Shown piece after piece: positions 32,531 through 41,900 of a stretch of 64,000 bases of DNA. Position numbers and translations under genes: made by a program. The notes under the pieces are model-generated. The model was not told the DNA's origin, ran no database searches, and worked only from the letters and a program-made list of their open reading frames with translations. Position 1 is the first letter of the stretch; each line of letters begins with the position of its first letter. Source of the DNA: an uncultured Pelagibacteraceae bacterium. GTDB lineage: Bacteria; Pseudomonadota; Alphaproteobacteria; Pelagibacterales; Pelagibacteraceae. The stretch covers positions 1 to 64,000 of the forward strand of contig CACOYX010000005.1 of NCBI GenBank assembly GCA_902631535.1, in the 5' to 3' direction.

Positions 32531-32827
32531 TTAATATATATCAGATAATTTTATTTTTTCTCTGAGCATTTTGCGCCCAAGTTGGAATTTTTTTCTATGT
32601 TTTATGCTTGTATTATTCACTCTTTTTCTCCACAAACGAAAAGAACTTGGTTTTAAATTTTTTCTCATTATCTTAATTACTTGAGACTCATTTTTTCCAG
32701 TTTTCTCTTTTATTTCCTCAAACGTAATTCTGTCAGCCCAAGCAGCCCATATTATCCAATTTTCATCTTTTTTTTTTGGCTCTGGATTTTTAACTTTAGT
32801 TTGTGGGAAAGAACTTTTTTTCTTCAT
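32531..32827 (-). CDS. TIGR03643/DUF2805-like family protein
   Basis: WAAWADRITFEEIKEKTGKNESQVIKIMRKNLKPSSFRLWRKRV. Confidence 0.75.
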   Translation of the reverse strand: MKKKSSFPQTKVKNPEPKKKDENWIIWAAWADRITFEEIKEKTGKNESQVIKIMRKNLKPSSFRLWRKRVNNTSIKHRKKFQLGRKMLREKIKLSDIY

Positions 32828-32852
32828 ATAATTCTATATAGTCTTTAAAAAT

Positions 32853-33470
32853 ATGTTTCCAAGTGACTATTTAATTTTTCTTCAAATTATATTATTTTTA
32901 TTTATAACCCCTGGTCTTCCAAGGGTTGTTATTGTTTCTCATACATTAAATTATGGTTTAAAAAAATCCATTTGGACCGCTGTTGGCGATGTTAGCGCTA
33001 ATATAATACAGGGGGTCTTAGTCGTATTTCTTATTGGTTCTTTTTTAAGTGATAATCCAGAAATATTATATTATCTCAAATGGGCCGGAATTCTTTACAT
33101 AGTTTATCTTGCTTATGATACTTACACTGCAAAAATTAGTTCCATAAATTCGAGAGAACAAAGCACAAAATCAAATTTATCTTTTTATAAAGACGGTTTT
33201 ATGGTTGCAGGATTAAGTCCAAAAGCTATAATTTTTTTTGGAACTATTTTTTCTTCCTTTATAAATTTTGAGAGTAATGTTTTTTCACAATTTATAATTT
33301 TAATGGTCACTTACGTTGTGCTCGATTTTTTAACTTTAATGATTTACGGAATAGCAGCAGAAAAAATTTCTATTTGGTTAAAAAGCAAACCTAAAGTTTT
33401 AAATACAATCTCAGCGTGTGTATTGCTTATAATCGCGCTATACGTTGCTGCGACACAGAATTTTAGTTAA
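32853..33470 (+). CDS. LysE/RhtB-family exporter
   Basis: Six-TM LysE pattern. Confidence 0.82.
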   Translation: MFPSDYLIFLQIILFLFITPGLPRVVIVSHTLNYGLKKSIWTAVGDVSANIIQGVLVVFLIGSFLSDNPEILYYLKWAGILYIVYLAYDTYTAKISSINSREQSTKSNLSFYKDGFMVAGLSPKAIIFFGTIFSSFINFESNVFSQFIILMVTYVVLDFLTLMIYGIAAEKISIWLKSKPKVLNTISACVLLIIALYVAATQNFS

Positions 33471-33479
33471 TTCTAACGG

Positions 33480-33551
33480 TTGTCAAAAACTTCTTTTCTT
33501 GTTTTAATTATTTAATTTTTAATTAATTAATTAACAACAAAGAGGGAAATA
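33480..33551 (+). promoter_or_regulatory. Promoter TTGTCA-N17-TTTAAT and (TTAA)4 leader with ...AGAGGGAAATA of SBP gene 1
   Basis: Shared architecture with 40361-40425 and 50236-50292. Confidence 0.65.
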
Positions 33552-34793
33552 ATGAATAAACTAGTAAAACTATTTATTACATCTATTTCAGCTATAACTT
33601 TAGCACTTGTTTCTTTCACTTCATCTTTTGCAAAAGTTGAAGGTGATTACATTGTGTTAGGTTCTGCAATATCTCTTACAGGTAAATACTCTTCTAATGG
33701 AGTTCATACTCAAAACGGTTACAACATGGCTGTGGAGAGAATAAACAAAATGGGCGGAGTTGAAGTACAAGGTAAGAAATATAAGTTTGAAATTATCTAT
33801 TACGATGATGAGTCAAACCCAAAAAGAGCCGCTCAGTTAGCTGAAAGACTAATTAAACAAGATGGCGTTCATTATATGCTTGGACCATACAGTTCAGGTT
33901 TAACGAAAGCCATTGCACCGGTAACCGAGAAATATAAAATTCCTATGGTTGAAGCAAATGGTGCGTCTAGATCTTTATTTACTAAAGGATATAAATATTT
34001 GTTTGCGGTGTTATCACCAGCTAACCAATACCTTGAAGTAGCTATTGATTTAGCGGTAGAGAAAAACGGTGGCAAAGGAGTAAAAATTGCTCAAGCGTTT
34101 GAACAAGACGCTTTCTCACAAGACGTGAGACTTGGTATTTTAGATGCAGCTAAAAGAACTGGATCTGAGATTATCATCGACGACAAACTACCAAAAGAAC
34201 TTAACGATATGGCAGCTACATTAGCAAAAGTAAAAGCTACTAAGCCGGATGTACTTGTTGTATCAGGTCACACAAAAGGTGCATTAACTGCAATCAGACA
34301 AATTTCTGAAATGAAAGTTGATGTTCCTATGTTAGCGATGACACACTGTGATGCTGCTAAACTTTCTAAACAACATGGAAAGAAATCAGAATTCGCATTA
34401 TGTGCTTCTCAGTGGCACAAAAATTTATCTTACAAAGATAAATTTTTTGGCTCTGGCAAGAAATACGCTAAAGACTTCCAAAAAGAATTTGGATATGACC
34501 CGCCATATCAATCAGCAGAGTCTTCTGCAGCATTGTTAGTATTTAAAGATGCGTTCGAAAGAGCAAATTCTTTTGATAGGGATGCAGTTAGAGATGCGCT
34601 AGTTGATACAGAAATGCAAACTTTCTATGGAAACATTAAATTTGGACCTGGTGGCCAAAACGTTGCTAAGCCAATGATCTTGTTCCAAGTAAGATGTAAG
34701 GGCGACGATTGTGAAAATAGAGTAGTAGCTCCAACAAAATGGGCTTCTGATAAATTCTATCATCCAATCCCGAAATGGTCTGACAGAAGTTAA
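33552..34793 (+). CDS. Branched-chain amino acid-type ABC transporter substrate-binding protein
   Basis: Signal peptide; GSAISLTGKYSSNGVHTQNGYNMAVERIN; type I SBP. Confidence 0.9.
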   Translation: MNKLVKLFITSISAITLALVSFTSSFAKVEGDYIVLGSAISLTGKYSSNGVHTQNGYNMAVERINKMGGVEVQGKKYKFEIIYYDDESNPKRAAQLAERLIKQDGVHYMLGPYSSGLTKAIAPVTEKYKIPMVEANGASRSLFTKGYKYLFAVLSPANQYLEVAIDLAVEKNGGKGVKIAQAFEQDAFSQDVRLGILDAAKRTGSEIIIDDKLPKELNDMAATLAKVKATKPDVLVVSGHTKGALTAIRQISEMKVDVPMLAMTHCDAAKLSKQHGKKSEFALCASQWHKNLSYKDKFFGSGKKYAKDFQKEFGYDPPYQSAESSAALLVFKDAFERANSFDRDAVRDALVDTEMQTFYGNIKFGPGGQNVAKPMILFQVRCKGDDCENRVVAPTKWASDKFYHPIPKWSDRS

Positions 34794-34810
34794 TAACTTC
34801 TAGATATTTT

Positions 34811-34844
34811 GAAAAGCCCCTAGTTTTCTAGGGGCTTTTCTTTT
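34811..34844 (+). terminator. Perfect 13-bp stem hairpin + T-tract between SBP and LivH genes
   Basis: GAAAAGCCCCTAG-TTTT-CTAGGGGCTTTTC-TTTT. Confidence 0.92.
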
Positions 34845-34861
34845 ATAAGTTTTAAAATTTT

Positions 34862-35755
34862 ATGGACTTTCTTATTTTTAAAGCTCCAATGTTAATGGTC
34901 CAGGCATCACTGGACGGAATTCTTTTAGGTATATTATTTGCTTTAATTGCATATGGAATGGCTCTCCAATGGGGAGTAATGAACATTATCAATATTGCAC
35001 AAGGAGATTTAGTAATTCTTGGAGGATATATTGCATACACTATGTATCTTGCTGGAATTCATCCAGCTTGGGGAGTAATTGTTTCTCCAATCATAATGTT
35101 CTTTGTTGGTTGGGCACTCTACAAATTAGTAATTAATAAAGTTGTAGATAGGGATTTATTTATTTCAATATTAGCAACGTTTGGTATCGCTATTGTATTC
35201 CAACAATTAATGAATTTTATTTTTGGAGCAGACGTAGTTGTGGCACAGTCTGAATACGGAACAACAATGTTATTTGATAACTCAGTAACCCTACCAAATT
35301 CAAAGATATTCTCTGCTTTTATAAGTGTTTTATATGCAATAGCTCTAGTTGTTTATATGAAAAAATCTAGGCTTGGTCGAGCTATAAGGGCTACAGCGCA
35401 AAATGCAAGAGCTGCAAAAATTCTTGGCGTAGATACAGAAAAAGTCTATGCAGCGACTTTTGGCATTAACGCTGCGTTATGTGGAATTGCAGGAGCTCTA
35501 ATTTCAATTACTCTTACTCTACACCCTTACGTAGGACTTCCTTATACAGTTAGATCTTTTATGATAGTTATTGTTGCAGGTCTTGGAAATTTACCAGCAG
35601 TAGCAGTTTCAGGAATGGGATTGGGATTATTTGAAGAGTTTGCAGATTATATTTTAGGAACAGAATTTAGAATTGGTGCAGTATTTATGCTGCTTGTTTT
35701 CATACTAGTTTACAGAAGATTTAAACTATCAAAGAAAAGGGAGTATTTGAAATAA
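34862..35755 (+). CDS. livH: ABC transporter permease LivH-like
   Basis: Branched-chain amino acid permease family. Confidence 0.9.
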   Translation: MDFLIFKAPMLMVQASLDGILLGILFALIAYGMALQWGVMNIINIAQGDLVILGGYIAYTMYLAGIHPAWGVIVSPIIMFFVGWALYKLVINKVVDRDLFISILATFGIAIVFQQLMNFIFGADVVVAQSEYGTTMLFDNSVTLPNSKIFSAFISVLYAIALVVYMKKSRLGRAIRATAQNARAAKILGVDTEKVYAATFGINAALCGIAGALISITLTLHPYVGLPYTVRSFMIVIVAGLGNLPAVAVSGMGLGLFEEFADYILGTEFRIGAVFMLLVFILVYRRFKLSKKREYLK

Positions 35756-36820
35756 ATGGTTAAATTAAAACAAAAAGATTTAATATTATATTCTGGCTTA
35801 ATAATCTTAGGTTTAGCTGCGCCTTACTTATTCTCAGCTTTTAAAGTTCAGCTGACATATCTTTGTGTCTTAATAGTTCTGGCTATGACTTGGAATTTAC
35901 AAGGTGGAGAAATGGGCTACAACACATTTGGAAATATTCTTTTTTATGGTCTTGGAATGTATTTAACTGCCTCGGTGCAAGTGGGTATGTTTTTCCCTCT
36001 AGCGGAATGGACAGAAAGTGGTGGAGAAAAAACATTCGTCCATACTACAGCACAATATTTTCAAGGAATAGGTGTTGGATTGTTAGTTTCGGCTATTGTG
36101 CCTGCAATTGTAGCAGGAGCTATCGGTTATGCTATTTTAGGTTTAAGAGGACACTATTTTGCTATATGTACTTTAGGACTTGGAATTGCAGCTGGAGAAA
36201 TCGCCGGTGGAATAGAAATTATTGGAGCCGGCCAAGGTTTCACCACACCACCTTTTCCTGCAGAAATAGTTGATACCGAAGCAAGAGGAAAGTTTTTCTA
36301 CTTTTTAAGTTTCGCATTACTCGTCGGAACCTTTATTTTTGTTAAATATATTTATAGTTCTAGATTTAGATTAATTTTAAATGCGATAAGAGATAATGAA
36401 GATAAAGCCGAGGCAATGGGTATTCAAACTATGAAATATAAAATTGTGGGATGGATGTGCTCAGCATTTTTCTGTGGTCTTGCTGGTGGAATTATGGGTG
36501 GACTAATTGGATATATAGACTCTACCGATGTTGCATTTGATGGAAGGGAGATGGGAGTATTTATGGTGCTTATGGCCATACTCGGTGGAAAAGGAACTTT
36601 GTGGGGACCAGTTATCGGTGCAACTCTATTCCATTTCTTTAAAGAGGGTCTTTGGACTTTGATTTTAGGTTGGCAGTATGTTGCGCTAGGAGTTTTAATC
36701 GTTGTTATTGTAGTTTATTTCCCAGAGGGGTTAATGGGTTGGTTGAGAGAAAAATACCCTGAAAGATTTGGCGAAGTGATAGATGAAAAAGATCGTAAAG
36801 CGCAGGTGGAATTAAAATGA
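35756..36820 (+). CDS. livM: ABC transporter permease LivM-like
   Basis: Branched-chain amino acid permease family. Confidence 0.9.
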   Translation: MVKLKQKDLILYSGLIILGLAAPYLFSAFKVQLTYLCVLIVLAMTWNLQGGEMGYNTFGNILFYGLGMYLTASVQVGMFFPLAEWTESGGEKTFVHTTAQYFQGIGVGLLVSAIVPAIVAGAIGYAILGLRGHYFAICTLGLGIAAGEIAGGIEIIGAGQGFTTPPFPAEIVDTEARGKFFYFLSFALLVGTFIFVKYIYSSRFRLILNAIRDNEDKAEAMGIQTMKYKIVGWMCSAFFCGLAGGIMGGLIGYIDSTDVAFDGREMGVFMVLMAILGGKGTLWGPVIGATLFHFFKEGLWTLILGWQYVALGVLIVVIVVYFPEGLMGWLREKYPERFGEVIDEKDRKAQVELK

Positions 36821-37551
36821 GCATTCTACAAGTTAAAAATGTTAGTAAATCTTTTGGTGGTGTTCAAGCTAACGTAGATATTTCAGTTTCGGTAGAACAG
36901 GGATCTATTGTTGGTTTAATAGGACCTAATGGTTCAGGTAAAACTACTTTATTTAATTCTATTGTTGGAACTCATCCGATAGATAAAGGATCTATTGTTT
37001 TTGATAATACAGAAGTTTCTGAAATGCCTGTGCCAGCAGTCGCTAAACTTGGTTTGCTAAGAACCTTTCAACAAACAAGAATTTATTCAAAACTTAATTG
37101 TGTAGAGAATATGCTAATAAGTCATAAAGCTAGTGACTCTGGATTTATATTTGCAAAAGTACCCACCGAACTCACTGAGAAAGCGGAAAATATTTTAAAT
37201 TTTGTAGGACTATACCAAAAAAGAAATTTGAGAGCAGGCGATCTATCATTTGGACAGCAAAAATTACTAGAATTAGCAATGGCTTTAATGAATGAACCCA
37301 AAATGCTTTTACTTGATGAACCTACAGCTGGAATTAATCCAACTTTAATTAATGGAATTATAGATAGGCTGATTAAAATTAATAAAGATTATGGAATTAC
37401 TTTACTAGTTATAGAACACAATATGAAAGTAATTATGAGTCTAGCACAGAGGATTTTCTGCCTAGCGCACGGTAAAATGTTAGCCGAGGGTTCACCAGAT
37501 GAAATTAAAAATGATAAGCGCGTTGTTGATGCTTACCTAGGAGCGCAGTAA
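36817..37551 (+). CDS. livG: ABC transporter ATP-binding protein LivG-like
   Basis: GPNGSGKTT Walker A, LLLDEP Walker B. Confidence 0.9.
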   Translation: MSILQVKNVSKSFGGVQANVDISVSVEQGSIVGLIGPNGSGKTTLFNSIVGTHPIDKGSIVFDNTEVSEMPVPAVAKLGLLRTFQQTRIYSKLNCVENMLISHKASDSGFIFAKVPTELTEKAENILNFVGLYQKRNLRAGDLSFGQQKLLELAMALMNEPKMLLLDEPTAGINPTLINGIIDRLIKINKDYGITLLVIEHNMKVIMSLAQRIFCLAHGKMLAEGSPDEIKNDKRVVDAYLGAQ

Positions 37552-38336
37552 TGGCAAATCAATATGATGTTTTAGGAAAAGCACCTGGTTTAGAAGACCT
37601 CAATAAATTGTCTCCTAACGATGTTCACTTAACCATTAGAGGTTTAAACGCTGGCTATGGAAAAATGGAGATACTTCATAATTTTGATTTGACAGTTAGT
37701 AAGGCTCAATCATTATGTTTGATAGGACCTAATGGGGCGGGGAAATCTACAATACTTCATTCTATTTATGGTTTTACAAATATATTTGATGGAAAAATTG
37801 AATTAGAAGGAAATGAAATAACTAAATTAACTCCAGCTCAAAAATTAAGTAAAGTTGGTATCGCTTATATTTTGCAAGATAACTCAGTGTTTCCAGATAT
37901 GACAGTTGAAGAAAATCTTTTAATGGGCGGATATATTAAAGATAAGCAAGACGAAGCTTATGAGGAAGCTGAGAGAATTTTTCAAAAATATGAAAGATTA
38001 AGAAATAGAAGAAACCAACCCGCTAAAGTTTTATCTGGCGGTGAAAGAAGATTATTAGAAATCTCCAGAGCATTAGTTATGAAACCTTCTGTATTATTAG
38101 TAGACGAACCGTCAATTGGTTTAGAACCAAAATATATAAATATGGTTTTTGAAATTTTAGAAGATCTGCAAAAAGTTGAAAGGAAAACAATCATACTTGT
38201 AGAGCAAAATGCTAAGAAAGGATTAGAATTTGCTGACATTGGTTATGTTTTAGTTTCTGGACAAACTGCTATCGCGGGTAGAGGTGATGATCTTTTGAAA
38301 AATCCAGACGTAGGAAGATTATTCCTAGGTGGATGA
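37551..38336 (+). CDS. livF: ABC transporter ATP-binding protein LivF-like
   Basis: GPNGAGKST, LSGGERR, LLVDEP. Confidence 0.9.
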   Translation: MANQYDVLGKAPGLEDLNKLSPNDVHLTIRGLNAGYGKMEILHNFDLTVSKAQSLCLIGPNGAGKSTILHSIYGFTNIFDGKIELEGNEITKLTPAQKLSKVGIAYILQDNSVFPDMTVEENLLMGGYIKDKQDEAYEEAERIFQKYERLRNRRNQPAKVLSGGERRLLEISRALVMKPSVLLVDEPSIGLEPKYINMVFEILEDLQKVERKTIILVEQNAKKGLEFADIGYVLVSGQTAIAGRGDDLLKNPDVGRLFLGG

Positions 38337-39037
38337 TTAACTTAAAAGTATTTCTAATAGGTTTAAAATCTTTAAAAGGCTCGAGAAGTCCCGCTATCCC
38401 ACTAGCAGCTTGTTTCATTGCTCTTGGAGCTTTATTAAAAGATGCAGGATTTAATATTCAACAAAGTGCTGCCTCTAGCTTATTTACTTATGCTTTGCCT
38501 GGTCAATTAGTTATGGCTGAGTCACTTTTAGTTGGAGCTTCAATCATAAATATTTTTATAGCGGTATGGTTAGTAAATTTTAGACTTTACCCAATGACAG
38601 TCTCTTTATTTCCATTGCTTGATCACAAGTCACAACCTAAATGGAAATATTATTTATCTTGTCATTTTTTAGCAGTGACTTCCTGGTTAATAGCTAAAGA
38701 TGGTTACAAAAAAATAGATAAGAAAAATCGAATAGATTTTTGGATTGGCATAGGAATTGGAACCTGGTCTACAGCAATTTTGATGACAGTAATTGGATAT
38801 TTGTCTGCAGACTATCTCAATAAAGAAATGTTAATTGGTCTTGCTATAGTCAATCCTGTTTATTTCTTTTGTATGATGATAGGTGCAATGAAAAATTTAA
38901 GTATATCTATTGCTGTTATAGGAGGCACTGTATTAGGTCCTGTAATTTATTTGATTTCAACAGAGTGGGCTTTATTATTTGCTGGTCTTATTGCTGGTTC
39001 AATTGCTTTTTTATTTGGAGGTAAAAATGGCAAGTAG
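38333..39037 (+). CDS. azlC: AzlC family branched-chain amino acid exporter subunit
   Basis: AzlC fold; overlaps livF stop; followed by AzlD. Confidence 0.85.
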   Translation: MINLKVFLIGLKSLKGSRSPAIPLAACFIALGALLKDAGFNIQQSAASSLFTYALPGQLVMAESLLVGASIINIFIAVWLVNFRLYPMTVSLFPLLDHKSQPKWKYYLSCHFLAVTSWLIAKDGYKKIDKKNRIDFWIGIGIGTWSTAILMTVIGYLSADYLNKEMLIGLAIVNPVYFFCMMIGAMKNLSISIAVIGGTVLGPVIYLISTEWALLFAGLIAGSIAFLFGGKNGK

Positions 39038-39353
39038 TCAAATAATTATATTAGCAATTATAGCAACATCCTTAGCTACATTTATTTCTAGATTTATGGG
39101 GGCACTTACTTCTGAAAAAGTAAGTGTAAAATCAAGGGTATTTCAATGGTTTAATTGTATAGCTTATTCAACCCTAGCAGCTTTACTAGGAAGAATGATA
39201 ATTTTCCCAGCAGGCGTGCTTGATGAAAGTAATTTAGTCACAAGAGTATTTGTTTTGGTGATATGTATTTCAGTATTTATCTTTAGTAAGAAAAATTTAG
39301 TAATTCCAACAATTCTTTCAGCAATTCTTTTAAGTTTTTTTAATACAATATAA
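39027..39353 (+). CDS. azlD: AzlD family protein
   Basis: Small 4-TM partner; start refined to ATG 39027 with GGAGG SD. Confidence 0.8.
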   Translation: MASSQIIILAIIATSLATFISRFMGALTSEKVSVKSRVFQWFNCIAYSTLAALLGRMIIFPAGVLDESNLVTRVFVLVICISVFIFSKKNLVIPTILSAILLSFFNTI

Positions 39354-39376
39354 AAATTATTGTGTTAAAATTAATT

Positions 39377-39430
39377 ATGGAACCAATATTTGCGATCTTT
39401 ATACTTCTATGGATCGCAGGCCATTTTTAA
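39377..39430 (+). CDS. Candidate 17-aa hydrophobic microprotein MEPIFAIFILLWIAGHF
   Basis: Short ORF, single TM; no clear SD; resembles the 22-aa ORF at 323-391. Confidence 0.3.
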   Translation: MEPIFAIFILLWIAGHF

Positions 39431-39437
39431 GATCTTT

Positions 39438-40334
39438 ATGAGTTTTAAAATAGAAAATCATCAAAAATCAAAAAGAGTTAGTGTAATTAAATTTCAAGAA
39501 TCAGATTTAGATAGGTTAATTTTTCCATTTAAGAAACACACAATTCTATCTTTAGAATATAAACCTTTTTCCAGATTCAGCTTAGCTAAAAGTTTAGATG
39601 AAGTATTTGAAAACAAACTTAGTAAAACTTTAATTAAAATTCTTAACGATAGAGAAACTGGAACTGTTATCGTTGAACCTGAAATTAGCAATAAAAAATT
39701 TGATAAAGATTTTTTAGTTAAACTATCAACCGGGCTTGCCCACTTAGTTGGTAATCCAAATTTTGACTCTATGACTGATAAATATTATGCAAGATTTTTT
39801 GTAAAACATCAGGACAGTAGCGACTCTTATCTCAGAAAGGCTTATACGAATTTAGATCTTCACACCGATGGAACTTATGTTAAAGAGAAAACAGATTGGC
39901 TCATAATGACAAAAATGGAAGAACAAAATGTAAGTGGAGGTGAAAGCGTAATTTTACATTTAGATGATTGGGAGCATTTAGATGAATTAAGTAATGATCC
40001 AGTAGGACAACAAAATTTTATATGGGGATCACCAAAAAGCAAAAATGTGGATTACAAAGTTGAGCATCCTGTATTTTCAAAAGATAAAAAGGGTAAACCT
40101 ACAATTTCTTATATTGATCAATTTCCAGAACCAAAAAATATGGAGCAAGGTTTATTTTTACAAAAGCTTTCTGACGCGTTAGAAGAAAGTAAAAATAAAA
40201 TAAGCTTTCCGTTACCAGTTGGTTCAACAATTTTTTCTAATAATTATTTTTGGCTACACGGAAGAAAAGCATTTAATGAGCATACTGGGTTATCTAGAGA
40301 ATTATTAAGAATTAGGGGAACTTTTTTTAATTAA
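39438..40334 (+). CDS. glaH: CsiD/GlaH-type glutarate 2-hydroxylase (2-oxoglutarate/Fe dioxygenase)
   Basis: Recognised CsiD-like blocks: LDLHTDGTYV, LHLDDWEHLD, SKNVDYKVEHPVF, YIDQF, NNYFWLHGR. Confidence 0.82.
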   Translation: MSFKIENHQKSKRVSVIKFQESDLDRLIFPFKKHTILSLEYKPFSRFSLAKSLDEVFENKLSKTLIKILNDRETGTVIVEPEISNKKFDKDFLVKLSTGLAHLVGNPNFDSMTDKYYARFFVKHQDSSDSYLRKAYTNLDLHTDGTYVKEKTDWLIMTKMEEQNVSGGESVILHLDDWEHLDELSNDPVGQQNFIWGSPKSKNVDYKVEHPVFSKDKKGKPTISYIDQFPEPKNMEQGLFLQKLSDALEESKNKISFPLPVGSTIFSNNYFWLHGRKAFNEHTGLSRELLRIRGTFFN

Positions 40335-40360
40335 TTTAGAATAATTTCAAATTAGAGTTA

Positions 40361-40425
40361 TTGACTCTTGTTTATCATTCATTTTTAATAAGACATTAAT
40401 TAATTAATTAACAGAGGGAAATAAT
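40361..40425 (+). promoter_or_regulatory. Promoter TTGACT-N17-TTTAAT and (TTAA)4 leader with AGAGGGAAATAAT of SBP gene 2
   Basis: -35 40361-40366, -10 40384-40389, TTAATTAATTAATTAA 40396-40411. Confidence 0.7.
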
Positions 40426-41406
40426 ATGTTTAATAATTTGAAAAAATTAATTAGCTTAGTTTTCGCAACTGTTCTTTTAACTTCAATCTCATCAACTAGC
40501 TTCGCAGTCGATAAGTTACACTTCATTATTGGCGGTGGTGCTGGCGGTGGTTGGGATGGAACTGCTAGAGGAACTGGAGAAGCTTTAACTAAAGCTGGTT
40601 TTTTAAAAAGTGCTTCATATGAGAATATGTCGGGTGGTGGTGGAGGAAAAGCTCTATCTTACATAATAAATTCGAAGCCTGAAGGAACTATACTGGTTCA
40701 ATCAACACCTCTAGTGTTGAGATCAATCACTAGACACAAAGGTTATGTTAAAGGATCTGGTGTATTATCTTATAAAGATGTCAAACCAATCGCTGGTGTA
40801 ATCGGTGACTACGGTGCAATCGCAGTTGCTAAAAACTCACCATACAAAAACTTTAAAGATGTAGTGGATGCTTACAAAAAAAATCCTAAGTCAGTTAAAA
40901 TGGCTGGTGGTTCTGTAAGAGGAAGCATGGACCATTTAATTGGTGCACTTGCATTTCAAGAAGCTGGTGCAAATCCTAACGACGTAGTTTACGTACCTTA
41001 CGATGCTGGTGGTAAAGCTTTAGCTGGACTTCTATCAGGAGAAACTCAAATTCTTTCAACTGGTTTGGGAGAGGTAATGGGCGCTAGAGACCAAGTAAGA
41101 ATTATTGGCATTACAGCTCCTAAAAGAGTAGGTGATGCTCCTGAAGTTCCAACTCTAAAAGAACAGGGATACGATGTTCAGTTTGTTAACTGGAGAGGTT
41201 TCTTTGCTCCTAAGAGTATGCCAAGTTCAGAAGTTAAGAAGATCGAAAAAATGTTAGGTGATGTTCAAAAAACTCCTGAATGGGAAACGGTAAGAAAAAG
41301 AAACGCTTGGGTAAATATTTACAATCCAGGACGAAAGTTTGACAGTTTTTTAAAAGGTCAAACAAAAGAGATGACAAAGTTAATGAAAAAACTAGGCGTT
41401 ATCTAG
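40426..41406 (+). CDS. tctC: Tripartite tricarboxylate transporter (TTT) substrate-binding protein
   Basis: Bug/TctC family; IIGGGAGGGWDGTARGTGEAL; signal peptide. Confidence 0.92.
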   Translation: MFNNLKKLISLVFATVLLTSISSTSFAVDKLHFIIGGGAGGGWDGTARGTGEALTKAGFLKSASYENMSGGGGGKALSYIINSKPEGTILVQSTPLVLRSITRHKGYVKGSGVLSYKDVKPIAGVIGDYGAIAVAKNSPYKNFKDVVDAYKKNPKSVKMAGGSVRGSMDHLIGALAFQEAGANPNDVVYVPYDAGGKALAGLLSGETQILSTGLGEVMGARDQVRIIGITAPKRVGDAPEVPTLKEQGYDVQFVNWRGFFAPKSMPSSEVKKIEKMLGDVQKTPEWETVRKRNAWVNIYNPGRKFDSFLKGQTKEMTKLMKKLGVI

Positions 41407-41429
41407 TTGTTTAACTTGAAGTAAGTGCA

Positions 41430-41900
41430 GTGAAAATTAGTCCTTCAAAATTAATTTCACTGCTCTTCTTCATCTTTTCAGGTTATTATTTATATACAGC
41501 CTATCAAATACAAGTCTTTGCTTTTGATGAAAATGCACCGTTCAATGCTAAGACATTTCCGATTTATTTAGGTTTCGCCGGATTAGTTTTTTCTGCGCTA
41601 TACATTATTTTACCAGAGGCAAATCCAACTGATGTTGATTTAAAAGTTTTAGATTATAAAAAAACTATAGGCTTAGTTATTTTAATGATTTTATATGGCT
41701 TAACTATTTTAAGAGCTGGATATTTTCTTTCAACTTCGATTTTTTTAGTTGTCTCTTACATAATCCTAGGAGAACGAAAATGGATATGGATATTTATTTT
41801 ATCTTTCCCTTTCGTTGCAATATTTATGTATCTCCTTCATGGATTATTAAATATTTATCTACGTGATCCTTTCTTAAAATATATAGGAATAATGGGATGA
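41430..41900 (+). CDS. tctB: TTT small membrane subunit
   Basis: Four-TM protein between tctC and tctA. Confidence 0.88.
   Translation: MKISPSKLISLLFFIFSGYYLYTAYQIQVFAFDENAPFNAKTFPIYLGFAGLVFSALYIILPEANPTDVDLKVLDYKKTIGLVILMILYGLTILRAGYFLSTSIFLVVSYIILGERKWIWIFILSFPFVAIFMYLLHGLLNIYLRDPFLKYIGIMG

Noticed and set aside
35863-36273. 136-aa alternative-frame ORF within livM
   Set aside because: Trp/Cys/Arg-rich out-of-frame translation of a conserved permease; no start signals.
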